The position numbers and the translations under genes are program-made. The notes under the pieces are model-generated. The model worked only from the letters and a program-made list of their open reading frames with translations, was not told the DNA's origin and searched no databases. From contig OX235273.1 of the NCBI GenBank assembly GCA_944472155.2, positions 31,965,204-32,029,203 of the forward strand: a stretch of DNA of 64,000 nucleotides. The letters run 5' to 3'. This DNA is from Trichobilharzia szidati (taxonomy: Eukaryota > Platyhelminthes > Trematoda > Strigeidida > Schistosomatidae). This document shows positions 22,616 through 34,639 of the stretch, one piece after another. How positions within the stretch are numbered: position 1 is the first letter of the stretch; every line of letters starts with the position of its first letter.

Positions 22616-25548
22616 TATATAATGCAACAATCCAATACTTAACAGAAAAAGACTTGTGTACAAACACTATTGATGATGCACTCTCACCTTTAAGAAAATT
22701 GAAGAAAGATATTCAGTGGGTGTCTGCAAAATTAGATATACATGGAATTTCGTCAAAATATTGCCTATTGAGACCTGTACTCTCAATGGTGAATTCATTG
22801 TTTCACCTAGATGCTTGCTGGCTAGCCGATAGTTTAGAACCTGTCAGACAACTTCTAGCTAAAAATACTCAATGTACATGAAAAAATCATGGTTTCCTCC
22901 GATGTGAATTCTCTACTCACGCAGATCCCTCTGCATGAGGCATTAGACATCATCTGTCAACACTCTGATCTTCTTCCTCTAACAAGGCTGTAATTCAAGC
23001 AGCTTCTCGTGTTATGCACTAATGGTATACAATTCCAGTTCGACAACAAAATATATCACCAGGTTGATGGAGTTGCAATGGTAAATCCACTGGGTCCGAT
23101 TTCAGCTGATATTTTTATGGCCAGTCTGAAACAGACAAAGCTCAAGTGTGCAATTGGCGAAACAACAGCTTACTAAAGATATGTTGATGATTCATTCATT
23201 GTATGCAATGATTTGAGTCACGCTGGGTCTCTAATAGACACTTTCAACAATGTACACAAAAGCATCACTTTCAGGATGAAGCCTGAAAATGATGAAAAAT
23301 CCCATTTTTGAACGTAAAGTTTGGAAGAATAAACGACGAGCCACTCGAAACATGTGTATATCGTTAAGACACATGGAGTGGTCTTTACTTCTGTTAAGTA
23401 TTGGATTGTTGCATTATATATTCGAACATTTCAGACCGAATGTTCGACGAATCTTTTCCGCCAGGAATGAGATTTTCATGACATCAGCCACACTGGAACA
23501 GCATTTTCAATTCTTAAAAGGACGTATGTTGTTCGAAAGGCAAAAATATATGAAGTCGTTTGATAAAAACGAGGCCGTCCTACTATCTATGTGTAGAAGA
23601 ATAATGTGACTAACGTCTAAATATTCCCGATAACAGCAAGACACCTGTGTTTTGTTTCTGTTTAACCAAACTTCTTCGGTCTTGTTATTCGAGGAACAAT
23701 GTGCTTCATCTGAGTGGCAATAATCATACAATGATAAGAACTGCATAGTTTATGTGAACAGACGAAAGAAACTTGCTTTGTTTTGAAAAGTAGGCCTCCG
23801 GCTTTCAAGCATTGTCAGTGTTCTTTATATAATACCATCAAGATTAGTTGAAGATCACTTTTCTCGTCTCAAACTTATATTTTTTCTCAGTACCCTCAAC
23901 AGCAACGATTAGATTAATCATTTGTGAAGGAGCTGTTAACAATATTTCAAGGCCATATTTTAATTCAGCCTAATAGTACTTTTGTCATTAATGCAATTAT
24001 CTTCTGCTGATTTGACACGCGCATAGGCCAAATCAGTATTTGTTAACTTTAGGTAGATGAGTATAAACTGTGATAAAGTGTGTATACTGTTTATAGAATA
24101 TTTTGTAATTGTTTTTATTATTGAAATGTGAGTAGTATGTTTCATTATTTTGTCTTTTGTTTGTTTATGTAAGTTAACTTCATTTCCACTTCATCATAAA
24201 TGATCGTGTTTTCATACTGCTGAGGATGAACAAAACAGATCACACACGAGAACATTGAAAATAATCTCAACAAATAGTAATAAACAGATAAGTTGTTTAC
24301 CGTGAAAAAATGTTTTGTTTTGAAGGTTTCTGCTTATAAAGGAGTCAAAAAAATGATTTGTATGAAATTAAGAAATACATATTATTCCATAACTTAGGTA
24401 GCTATGATTCCTTCCTTCTGCGTATTCATTGCAATTATTCTGTTACAACAATTTGCATATCTGAGAGAGAGGAAAAGCCAAAACACCAGATGATTTTTAT
24501 GAGTATTTTTTGAAGTGGCTAGGCAATCAACGTATGCAATGGCGATAAAAATATGTCCCAATCCATGAGAAAAACACACAGTTGCGTAAGGATCAATTTC
24601 AGATTGAAAAATCATAGTTTTCCGGAGCATATAGAATAGAAGTTGACAGAATATATATGAAAGCAACAAGTCTAGTTCAAGGTTAGAAGTTAACAGATGG
24701 CTGATAAATAAGTTAAAATCACATCATTACATCCATTGAACCGACATTCTATGAAAAAATGTTTTACATAACGGAATGATTCATGGAATCTATCATTCGA
24801 AAAAGGTGTAGAAATACTAAAGTTTGAAATCTTCGCTACTCTTCATTACCTTTGAAGAGGGTGAAGATTTCTTCGATCACTCCATGTGTGCAAAACTATT
24901 CCCCTCCATATTCCGAATTTGGCTCTATCCAACTTTGTGTTTTTGCATTCTGTTTGTGTATCCTTCTCGTATTATGCAGATTGATATTGACGATTTCACT
25001 CTGAGCAATATCCTGCATTATTTCACTTGTCACCTTTGTTTAATTCAGTACAATTTCTAGCAAACTTGTCTCATCCGAATTGTCAGACTGTTTGTTGCAT
25101 GATGCACTAATAACCTGTGAGTCTTATCATTTCTACACTGCTCCATTTGCGATTCATCTGTTTCATGGAAAACTTCACAAATTGCACGACCAACCATTTA
25201 TTGTCAAAATTCACATCATAATTATTATGAAAAAGTACTTTCATATCTACAATGTACTACTGATTATCAACAGCAAGTAGTATCATTTTACACTTTGAGT
25301 GAAATTTCACGCTAATCGACCCATTATGTTTGTTGACATTCTGCTTTATCTGCAGCAATTTCTCTTTTATACTTCAGTGCTGTTTACTCATTATCATCTA
25401 TTTCTATTCCACCATTTGTTGATCATTCTCTATTCTGATCCTGTAAGTAGATGTCAATGAGCACTCTCTTCATCTTACATGGAAAACAACAAAGAATAAA
25501 AATAATTCAAAATAAGTTTCATGTAAATAATAATATGAAATATTCAAA
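22616..25548 (+). repeat. Tandem PLE-derived unit 1 (2,933 bp)
   Basis: First full direct unit. Every block recurs 2,933 bases further on (for example 22654 to 25587 to 28520). The unit starts with a 30-bp sequence that reappears inverted at 23391-23420, so the RT block (about 745 bases) is flanked by inverted repeats. The remaining 2.1 kb has no recognised function, although its short ORFs are conserved because the units are nearly identical. Confidence 0.92.
22654..23587 (+). pseudogene. Degenerate Penelope-like RT, direct copy 1
   Basis: The first 75 codons (22654-22881) contain RPVLSMVNSLFH and WLADSLEPVR, typical of the N-terminal RT region of PLEs. After a frameshift the frame reads SSDVNSLLTQIPLHEAL, TAA at 22991, then CTNGIQFQF, HQVDGVAMVNPLGPISADIF, TAA at 23174, and RYVDDSFIV with the catalytic YVDD at 23180-23191. 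Further on come FLNVKFGRIN..PLETCVYR, DTWSGLYF and, in another frame, LEQHFQFLKGRM, the PLE thumb. PLE RTs copy RNA at chromosome ends or nicks. This one has at least two stops and two frameshifts and cannot work. Identical lesions in all four copies show it was dead before amplification. Confidence 0.87.
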
Positions 25549-28481
25549 TATATAATGCAACAATCCAATACTTAACAGAAAAAGACTTGTGTACAAACGC
25601 TATTGATGATGCACTCTCACCTTTAAGAAAATTGAAGAAAGATATTCAGTGGGTGTCTGCAAAATTAGATATACATGGAATTTCGTCAAAAAATTGCCTA
25701 TTGAGACCTGTACTCTCAATGGTGAATTCATTGTTTCACCTAGATGCTTGCTGGCTAGCCGATAGTTTAGAACCTGTCAGAAAACTTCTAGCTAAAAATA
25801 CTCAATGTACATGAAAAAATCATGGTTTCCTCCGATGTGAATTCTCTACTCACGCAGATCCCTCTGCATGAGGCATTAGACATCATCTGTCAACACTCTA
25901 ATCTTCTTCCTCTAACAAGGCTGTAATTCAAGCAGCTTCTCGTGTTATGCACTAATGGTATACAATTCCAGTTCGACAACAAAATATATCACCAGGTTGA
26001 TGGAGTTGCAATGGTAAATCCACTGGGTCCGATTTCAGCTGATATTTTTATGGCCAGTCTGAAACAGACCAAGCTCAAGTGTGCCATTGGCGAAACAACA
26101 GCTTACTAAAGATATGTTGATGATTCATTCATTGTATGCAATGATTTGAGTCACGCTGGGTCTCTAATAGACACTTTCAACAATGTACACAAAAGCATCA
26201 CTTTCAGGATGAAGCCTGAAAATGATGAAAAATCCCATTTTTGAACGTAAAGTTTGGAAGAATAAACGACGAGCCACTCGAAACATGTGTATATCGTTAA
26301 GACACATGGAGTGGTCTTTACTTCTGTTAAGTATTGGATTGTTGCATTATATATTCGAACATTTCAGACCGAATGTTCGACGAATCTTTTCCGCCAGGAA
26401 TGAGATTTTCATGACATCAGCCACACTGGAACAGCATTTTCAATTCTTAAAAGGACGTATGTTATTCGAAATGCAAAAATATATGAAGTCGTTTGATAAA
26501 AACGAGGCCGTCCTACTATCTATGTGTAGAAGAATAATGTGACTAACGTCTAAATATTCCCGATAACAGCAAGACACCTGTGTTTTGTTTCTGTTTAACC
26601 AAACTTCTTCGGTCTTGTTATTTGAGGAACAATGTGCTTCATCTGAGTGGCAATAATCATACAATGATAAGAACTGCATAGTTTATGTGAACAGACGAAA
26701 GAAACTTGCTTTGTTTTGAAAAGTAGGCCTCCGGCTTTCAAGCATTGTCAGTGTTCTTTATATAACACCATCAAGATTAGTTGAAGATCACTTTTCTCGT
26801 CTCAAACTTATATTTTTTCTCAGTACCCTCAACAGCAACGATTAGATTAATCATTTGTGAAGGAGCTGTTAACAATATTTCAAGGCCATATTTTAATTCA
26901 GCCTAATAGTACTTTTGTCATTAATGCAATTATCTTCTGCTGATTTGACACGCGCATAGGCCAAATCAGTATTTGTTAACTTTAGGTAGATGAGTATAAA
27001 CTGTGATAAAGTGTGTATACTGTTTATAGAATATTTTGTAATTGTTTTTATTATTGAAATGTGAGTAGTATGTTTCATTATTTTGTCTTTTGTTTGTTTA
27101 TGTAAGTTAACTTCATTTCCACTTCATCATAAATGATCGTGTTTTCATACTGCTGAGGATGAACAAAACAGATCACACACGAGAACATTGAAAATAATCT
27201 CAACAAATAGTAATAAACAGATAAGTTGTTTACCGTGAAAAAATGTTTTGTTTTGATGGCTTCTGCTTATAAAGGAGTCAAAAAAATGATTTGTATGAAA
27301 TTAAGAAATACATATTATTCCATAACTTAGGTAGCTATGATTCCTTCCTTCTGCGTATTCATTGCAATTATTCTGTTACAACAATTTGCATATCTGAGAG
27401 AGAGGAAAAGCCAAAACACCAGATGATTTTTATGAGTGTTTTTTGAAGTGGCTAGGCAATCAACATATGCAATGGCGATAAAAATATGTCCCAATCCATG
27501 AGAAAAACACACAGTTGCGTAAGGATCAATTTCAGATTGAAAAATCATAGTTTTCCGGAGCATATGGAATAGAAGTTGACAGAATATATATGAAAGCAAC
27601 AAGTCTAGTTCAAGGTTAAAAGTTAACAGATGGCTGATAAATAAGTTAAAATCACATCATTACATCCATTGAACCGACATTCTATGAAAAAATGTTTTAC
27701 ATAACGGAATGATTCATGGAATCTATCATTCGAAAAAGGTGTAGAAATACTAAACTTTGAAATCTTCGCTACTCTTCATTACCTTTGAAGAGGGTGAAGA
27801 TTTCTTCGATCACTCCATGTGTGCAAAACTATTCCCCTCCATATTCCGAATTTGGCTCTATCCAACTTTGTGTTTTTGCATTCTGTTTGTGTATCCTTCT
27901 CGTATTATGCAGATTGATATTGACGATTTCACTCTGAGCAATATCCTGCATTATTTCACTTGTCACCTTTGTTTAATTCAGTACAATTTCTAGCAACCTT
28001 GTCTCATCCGAATTGTCAGACTGTTTGTTGCATGATGCACTAATAACCTGTGAGTCTTATCATTTCTACACTGCTCCATTTGCGATTCATCTGTTTCATG
28101 GAAAACTTCACAAATTGCACGACCAACCATTTATTGTCAAAATTCACATCATAATTATTATGAAAAAGTACTTTCATATCTACAATGTACTACTGATTAT
28201 CAACAGCAAGTAGTATCATTTTACACTTTGAGTGAAATTTCACGCTAATCGACCCATTATGTTTGTTGACATTCTGCTTTATCTGCAGCAATTTCTCTTT
28301 TATACTTCAGTGCTGTTTACTCATTATTATCTATTTCTATTCCACCATTTGTTGATCATTCTCTATTCTGATCCTGTAAGTAGATGTCAATGAGCACTCT
28401 CTTCATCTTACATGGAAAACAACAAAGAATAAAAATAATTCAAAATAAGTTTCATGTAAATAATAATATGAAATATCCAAA
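25549..28481 (+). repeat. Tandem PLE-derived unit 2 (2,933 bp)
   Basis: Second direct unit, differing from unit 1 by scattered substitutions only (for example CTATTGATGATG preceded by AAACG rather than AAACA at 25596-25600). It is head-to-tail with unit 1 with no filler. Confidence 0.92.
25587..26520 (+). pseudogene. Degenerate Penelope-like RT, direct copy 2
   Basis: Same order of remnants as copy 1, with the same TAA codons and the RYVDDSF site near 26113. Private changes relative to the other copies include ISSKN for ISSKY and PVRKLL for PVRQLL in the N-terminal peptide. Confidence 0.85.
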
Positions 28482-29130
28482 TATATAATGCAACAATCCA
28501 ATACTTAACAGAAAAAGACTTGTGTACAAACACTATTGATGATGCACTCTCACCTTTAAGAAAATTGAAGAAAGATATTCAGTGGGTGTCTGCAAAATTA
28601 GATATACATGGAATTTCGTCAAAATATTGCCTATTGAGACCTGTACTCTCAATGGTGAATTCATTGTTTCACCTAGATGCTTGCTGGCTAGCCGATAGTT
28701 TAGAACCTGTCAGACAACTTCTAGCTAAAAATACTCAATGTACATGAAAAAATCATGGTTTCCTCCGATGTGAATTCTCTACTCACGCAGATCCCTCTGC
28801 ATGAGGCATTAGACATCATCTGTCAACACTCTGATCTTCTTCCTCTAACAAGGCTGTAATTCAAGCAGCTTCTCGTGTTATGCACTAATGGTATACAATT
28901 CCAGTTCGACAACAAAATATATCACCAGGTTGATGGAGTTGCAATGGTAAATCCACTGGGTCCGATTTCAGCTGATATTTGTATGGCCAGTCTGAAACAG
29001 ACAAAGCTCAAGTGTGCAATTGGCGAAACAACAGCTTACTAAAGACATGTTGATGATTCATTCATTGTATGGAATGATTTGAGTCACGCTGGGTCTCTAA
29101 TAGACACTTTCAACAATGTCTTTAAATGAA
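28482..29130 (+). pseudogene. Degenerate Penelope-like RT, truncated direct copy 3
   Basis: The third unit starts with the 30-bp repeat and the RT N-terminal peptide (28520-28747). It carries the same two stops, reads RHVDDSF (Y to H in the YVDD motif, at about 29046), and leaves the family after AACAATG near 29120, where unrelated sequence begins. This marks the right end of the array. Confidence 0.83.
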
Positions 29131-30870
29131 TTACTTTCAGCATAGAAAATTTAATGATGATGAATCCTATTATTACTTAAACAAACGCTTCACTGTAATC
29201 TTTTCTATCGTGATGATGATTGTGCAAACCTGTGATGCCTATAGGAACCCTCTTCTCCCGCCCTCTTTGAATGAATACTGATAAAGTACTCACTTTCTTC
29301 TGTTTATTGGACCTTGAATGACCCGTTTTCGGCATATTGTGCGACTGAGAATGAAATCCTTAAAAGTCTTATACCTGGAAGAGATATACCGGTATTACCT
29401 GCATGTGTGAGTTGAATTCCACAGGAGCTTTCACTTCATGGGAGCAATTAGGTCGTGTGTGTGTCTATGTTTGTGTGCGTGTGTGTGTAGGCGACTGTCT
29501 AGTCATCGCACGATGGAGCATTCTCTCAATTGGTTGAACAAAGCTGAATTCAAAATTCAAACAAACAAGTTCAATAAGGAAGACAGACAACGCACTACAG
29601 ATATGATATTGACTGTGTCGAATCATTCACTGTTATCAGCAGACAAATCTTTATAAAAAGAAGGCAAATCGATTAGCAATGAGTGTGTTTTCGGTGAACT
29701 CATTTTCGCTGTTTGCATCGTCTCATTTCCTTGCAATTTCTTCTTGATTAATTGGATATTAAGAAAAGGATGAATCTCTTCGTGAATATTTACCAATATT
29801 AATCATCAAGACACGGGAAGTTGATGGGGGAAACTGATAGAATCACTCTAATGATTGAGTTGTTCTCAGAGTACACTAGGAAGTGAGAGAGATTCTTTTA
29901 CGTGATAGTTCGGGAGATAACATGAGTCAGTGAGAAGGAGTCAGAAACATTCAATAGAGTGGCCAGCATCTGCAATATTTACTATTTATCTTTATTTGCT
30001 TCATCAGAATCCACCAACTGTTGTTAGGTGGAGGAGCCGTCAATTCATTTAGAAATTGCATACTGATGCTTCTCTTGGATACTGAGAACAAGAATGAAGT
30101 ATATTCAGTCTTTACAGTTCCCTAGATCGTACTAACTCAACTCCCTAGGATGATTCGTCTTCGATCGCTTCGCATATCTGGGACAGTTGTCATACTGATT
30201 TTCAAGCCAATCTTTGTGTTCAGAAAAAGTTTGTTCACTCCCTCTCCTTCCTTTGGTCTACGTTCCTAGTGACACTAGATAATTGTCAATATTATCTTAT
30301 TATATTTTTATTTTATCTCATTTGTAATGCCAACTGTATTGTCAATATCATGTTGTGCTCTAGTTGTACATTTTATTCTCGGTTGCACATTGTTATTATT
30401 ATTTTATTGTCTAATCGCTATGTGACAACATTTATTTCCTTTCTACCCATACTAGTCTGCACATTCTGACTATACTATACACTCACCGTTATTAATATTA
30501 GAACTAGACATATAAGCGAACAGTATTATTGTTTTCAATTAGATCTTCTTCAGGCTTAACTCTAATTTACATATGTTTGTATATTAAAAACATTTTAAAC
30601 GATGACTGTGTGTTCGTGGTAAGTGTTTTGAACGTCAGTAACAACGATGATTATAATGATAACAAAATAATGATAATAAGGTTTATGCAGGTGGTGATAA
30701 AAATGACTGAGGTATTATTACGTTTGTGTGTGGAAAATTCAATAAATAAATAGTTAATACTCATGGTGAAGTGTACAAATAGCTCTGGCTACGTATCAAA
30801 GGCGGGTTCGAAAGGTTCCATGGAATACAACAGATAAGTGAGAAGGTACTTCTTCTGTCCACTTGGCGAC
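29131..30870. other. Unassigned DNA, no gene called
   Basis: A GTGT-rich run at 29456-29490 produces a short Cys/Val ORF (29438-29656) that I do not believe is a gene. TTATTATTTTATT-type AT-rich stretches lie around 30290-30420. No motif recognised. Confidence 0.5.
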
Positions 30871-30879
30871 CACTATCAA

Positions 30880-31413
30880 TCAAATGAAACAGAATGTATT
30901 TCTTATAGATTTTACTTGGCCTTTTTCGAAATACGAAGGAAGATGCTCAATAATACGTTTGTTGAGCTGTCTAGTTGCTCGCATTACAAAGCTTTCATCA
31001 TAGCAGCAGTTAAATTTGAAGATAAACGCAGCAGTGGCACAGTTAGGCAGCTTTTCTTTCGCTTCAGTAATCATAATTGATAGTCTGGAGAATGAGAAAC
31101 AAAGGGTGGTGGTAGTATCAATCCGTTTTATTGCTCTATATAACCTTAGATGTAGGACTTCACTAGCCACATCCGCATTAAATTGAAATGCTAGGAACAG
31201 TTGATTCTTTCCAACAGTTGTCAGTTTCTCTTTATTATGCCCAGTGTTAATGAGTTCACTTACAAGCATACCAGGATCCACCATTGAGATCACCGTATTT
31301 TGGGTGTATCCTAATTTATTTTCCAGGCAGCCATCTGTACATATCCTTCTTGTTCTATTCGTGAGGCATCTAGCAAAAATGGTTTGTATCGGAGGTAGGT
31401 TTATTACAGGCAT
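30880..31413 (-). pseudogene. PLE C-terminal fragment with decayed GIY-YIG domain
   Basis: An open minus-strand frame of 177 codons. Its end reads FKFNCCYDESFVMRATRQLN then KRIIEHLPSYFEKG. In PLE GIY-YIG nucleases this place holds C..C...YIG.T.R.L..R..EH.P..L.KG. The Arg and Glu-His context is kept, but the YIG is replaced by FVM, so the nuclease should be dead. Upstream, ITEAKEKLPNCATAAFIFKF fits the linker before the domain. PLE nuclease cuts the target DNA for insertion. The frame is open by chance or recent capture. No RT precedes it: R3 lies directly upstream on this strand. Confidence 0.62.
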
Positions 31414-31429
31414 CTCTCTTCAGTGGACA

Positions 31430-32400
31430 ACCTCTGCTCCTGATCAAAGACAATTCAATTTCAATGACACCATAGCATACCTCGATATTGGTCCATTAAA
31501 GGCGGATAGACAAAGTTTTCAACTATATACAAGTTATATGGACAGCACATTATTATTGAGAAATTTGATTGTGGCCTACTTCAGTTGTTACGGATAGTTG
31601 ATAGACTTGGGCTGACAGCTTTCAAGTAGATAGCAGCTGTGCACAACGGTTTAGTGTCTGCTGAACATAGAGAAATTTAGTCTAGTTCCTTTACCACTCG
31701 ATCTGAAGCATCTTTTACCCTGACTCCATAGATGAGGAAGTATACCGTCTGCAATAAATCTCCATTCAGGCTGGATACCCACTGAGATTCACTGACAAGA
31801 AAGTCAAACGACAGTCCCGGAGATATGAGACATTACTTCTTCCAATAAAGAAACTTTAAGTGGACCTTGATTTCAAGTGAGACTTAATCTGCTCTATTCT
31901 GGGCAGGAGGATTTCATCATCTTTGATGAAAACATACTTCATGGAAACAATATGAGGGTTCAGACGTTTCTACTATTATTCAGCAGTAAACCTCTCGTTT
32001 CCTATCAAGTAGACTTTTCGTTGTCTCTTTGATTTCAAACTCTTTACCAGTCTGTTTATTCTTTCCAACTCTTACCTAATATCACACTTGTTTGTGTTTA
32101 TAAGTGCATCCTGATTATAACTTATGCATTGAACTACGCATCTTATGCAAGTGTGAAACTCTTATTCAACTCCACCTAAGCGTTTAATAATTCCTGCAAC
32201 TATGAGTACGATGACTTATGAATTTTGTTACTTTCCTCTTTCGTGGAAGCTTCTACATAAATGTGAATGTACCACTAAAGAAACTAGATTCGCCACAAAG
32301 GGCCTCTCCAATGAAATACTTGTTTTGTTGTTGTCATTATCATTATTCATATTACCATTACTGTGTATATTTATTGAACTTCGTGGACAATGCTATTTGA
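31430..32400. repeat. Dispersed repeat R3, copy 3
   Basis: Matches 18890-19840 closely and 7750-8560 more distantly. It begins immediately beside the PLE fragment at 31413, so R3 may be part of the same element. The ORFs 31244-31597 and 32202-32414 in it have no recognisable domain. Confidence 0.68.
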
Positions 32401-32409
32401 GGTTTTCCT

Positions 32410-33370
32410 ATTAGTAAGACGTCTGTCATCTTCTGAACTACTCATGAGTAAGTAAACGACATCCCAGAAAATTTCATATATATTATATTTCCTATATCTC
32501 ATGTTACCGTAATGAAGTGTATTGTTCTGGTCGCAGACAGTTGAAAAGGATCAACGAAGTGATACAGTTGACATATTATTTACACACTTTTACTAGCAGT
32601 ATTCGCCTCAATAATGGAAAGATCACCGGTATTATGCAAATCTGAAACAAATTGTCACAATTAACTTATTAAGATTCATTACTTGCGAATTACTAAGTAA
32701 TTAAGCGACATATTTATAACCCATTTCCTTGCATGAATATTAGTTTTAAATAAAAAGGACTTTGGAAATAACCAATAAGCGTACTTATTCTCTTTATTGT
32801 CAAGTTCCGAAAGTGTTAACATTACAGAATAAACATCACTATCTGTGCAGTGTACCTGAGTAACTTACAGCACGAGTCAAGATAGCCAGATTCTAAGGAC
32901 AAATTACTGTCTAACCTCCAGTGTAAAACCTTTGATAGTGGTTTAACTTCAATGACTATTGATCTTGTTCAACACCGTTTACAAAAACACAAATTTTCAG
33001 TTGTCCTTAAAGCTCATGCATGAAGCAGTGATGTTACCTGTCAGTATGCACCTATTGAATGGGTGTCGACTGCTTACTGCTTTTCAAATATCTGCACCTT
33101 TATGATCCTACACTGAAAATGTTCAATTCTGTACTGTGAATTGTGTGTTTGTGAATTTCTAGTGATTGAGGAAACAGTGAAATCACGAAGTATTCACAAA
33201 ATATGGAAAGGAAGTTTCAATCTCGATCCATCACTGAAATCAGGAAAATCATTGGAGATAGTAGACAGACAGCCAGCCCTGAAATACTCCCGTTTTCACT
33301 TCTAAGGATTCTGTGAGTTTCTCGTTGTGGATTACTTGGCATGAAGCGTTGTCGCACAACTGTCGGATGA
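32410..33370. other. Unassigned DNA
   Basis: AT-rich, with no ORF above 60 codons and no shared repeat recognised. Confidence 0.5.
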
Positions 33371-33394
33371 GGTGTATACTTGTTAGCAGCACCC

Positions 33395-33650
33395 TCTAGT
33401 AGCGAAGTAGTTTCTAAATCACCTCTCGATAGACGCTGTCGGTGACTTTTTCAAAGTCAATGAAGTTGAGATAGTTAGGTGACGGTTATTCCAAGCTCTG
33501 TTCAATGATGATCCGTAGTGTTGCGACTTAATCGATGCATGACCTGAGCGTGTTTGATTCTCTCGAGGATGATGTCTGTGTACGCCAATGAATGTCAACG
33601 CTGGTGAACACTGAGTAGTTTCCTTATTCAAAATAGTCTCCATTGGCGGG
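33395..33650 (-). pseudogene. RTE-clade reverse transcriptase scrap
   Basis: Read across stops and frameshifts, the minus strand gives LRIIIEQSLE, then NFIDFEK..DSVYREVI and KLLRY. This is the region around RT motif A of RTE elements, the same as FIDVEKAFDSVDREVIWKLL in the 46.3-kb copy. The catalytic block is badly mutated and only about 80 codons survive. Confidence 0.6.
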
Positions 33651-33659
33651 AGACTGGAA

Positions 33660-34300
33660 GGCTGTCATTGTCTAATCGTATACTGTTTGGCAGAACATGG
33701 AAGCAAAGCGATCAGAAGTATTGTGGTAAATTATATTGACGTTCATTTACAGACTTTGGCTTTGATTGATCATTGTAAATCTGTTTCGTTATCGCTTGTA
33801 GAATAAATGATCGTATTGACAAACTGTTTTCTGATGTCCTGCGTTGGTTACATTGCATAATTCTCTGCGTATTCGGCGTAGACTTCTGAAACCATCGACA
33901 GGTCCAGGATTTCTGCGACCTGGACATTTTATACCAAAAGTAAAACGAAACAGCTGTCCAACAACAATCCGTAGTTTCCAGCGGTTTCTTAACTTATGTC
34001 ACCCCTTCATTTCACATCAAACAATTCAAATACTACTTGGTCAGTTGACAGGAAACTCCAAACTTAATAAATGATGTTCAGGAATATCAGTTAGATAGCT
34101 TCTACTCAGTGAATTTAAGTTTTAACAAAAATCACTGTATGCATACCCTGGCAAGGCACTGAGTGATAAAAACAGAAAACTGATCAGGATACGGAGTAAC
34201 TTACTAAATGAGTAAAAATGTGATGAGTTTACCTCGAATCACAGAAATAGGAGACTACGGTGGTGAGGTTAAAGTTAAAGATTGCGTAACCAGATGAGAG
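33660..34300. other. Unassigned DNA between retroelement scraps
   Basis: The short overlapping ORFs 33844-34074 (+) and 33927-33712 (-) have no recognisable motif. Nothing else seen. Confidence 0.4.
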
Positions 34301-34319
34301 AGTTAGTAATGACATCCAG

Positions 34320-34624
34320 TAACCAGGGCGAAGAAAAACTGAGAACTTCTTCTTCCTGAACACATAGACCGGGTTTTACGCATTTGTAGCAGTTGCTTCA
34401 GCTAACATTAGGAGAACTACTTAGGCAACTGATAATTTTGAAGGTATTCGTGATTTCCACCTCATGTCCCGTATCAATAAGATGCCTGGTGATGATAATA
34501 TGCTAAGTGTTTCTTCCCCTGAGACGTAGGATTTGTGGAGCATGTTCAGAAAATCGAAGGTGTGCCCCTGTTTCTGTTCTCCTAATTTAACTGTTACTAC
34601 AGAAACATCCAAATTTATATACAT
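34320..34624 (-). pseudogene. PLE GIY-YIG C-terminal scrap
   Basis: In one minus-strand frame the sequence reads ITRHLIDTGHEVEITNTFKI followed by KCVKPGLCVQEEEVL. PLE nucleases have an '..HL...GH.V....F.V' block, then '..A....KP.L..Q'. The upstream Tyr-rich motif is lost in frameshifts. This is a decayed 3' coding end of a PLE different from the copies at 58 kb. Confidence 0.5.
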
Positions 34625-34639
34625 GGTTAGAATCGCAGT

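Noticed and set aside
22991..23176. In-frame TAA codons in the PLE RT read as sense codons (alternative code)
   Set aside because: Other genes and elements in the window use TAA as stop, and the same RT copies also contain frameshifts, so these are ordinary nonsense mutations.
19845..29130. Short ORFs (78, 66, 91, 79 and 61 codons) repeated in every array unit as real genes
   Set aside because: Repetition follows from unit identity. None has a domain, signal peptide or splice context, and they lie in a dead-element satellite.
30795..30820. B-box-like GGGTTCGAAAGG as another SINE
   Set aside because: No A-box at the right distance and no tail; a single 10-base match is expected by chance.
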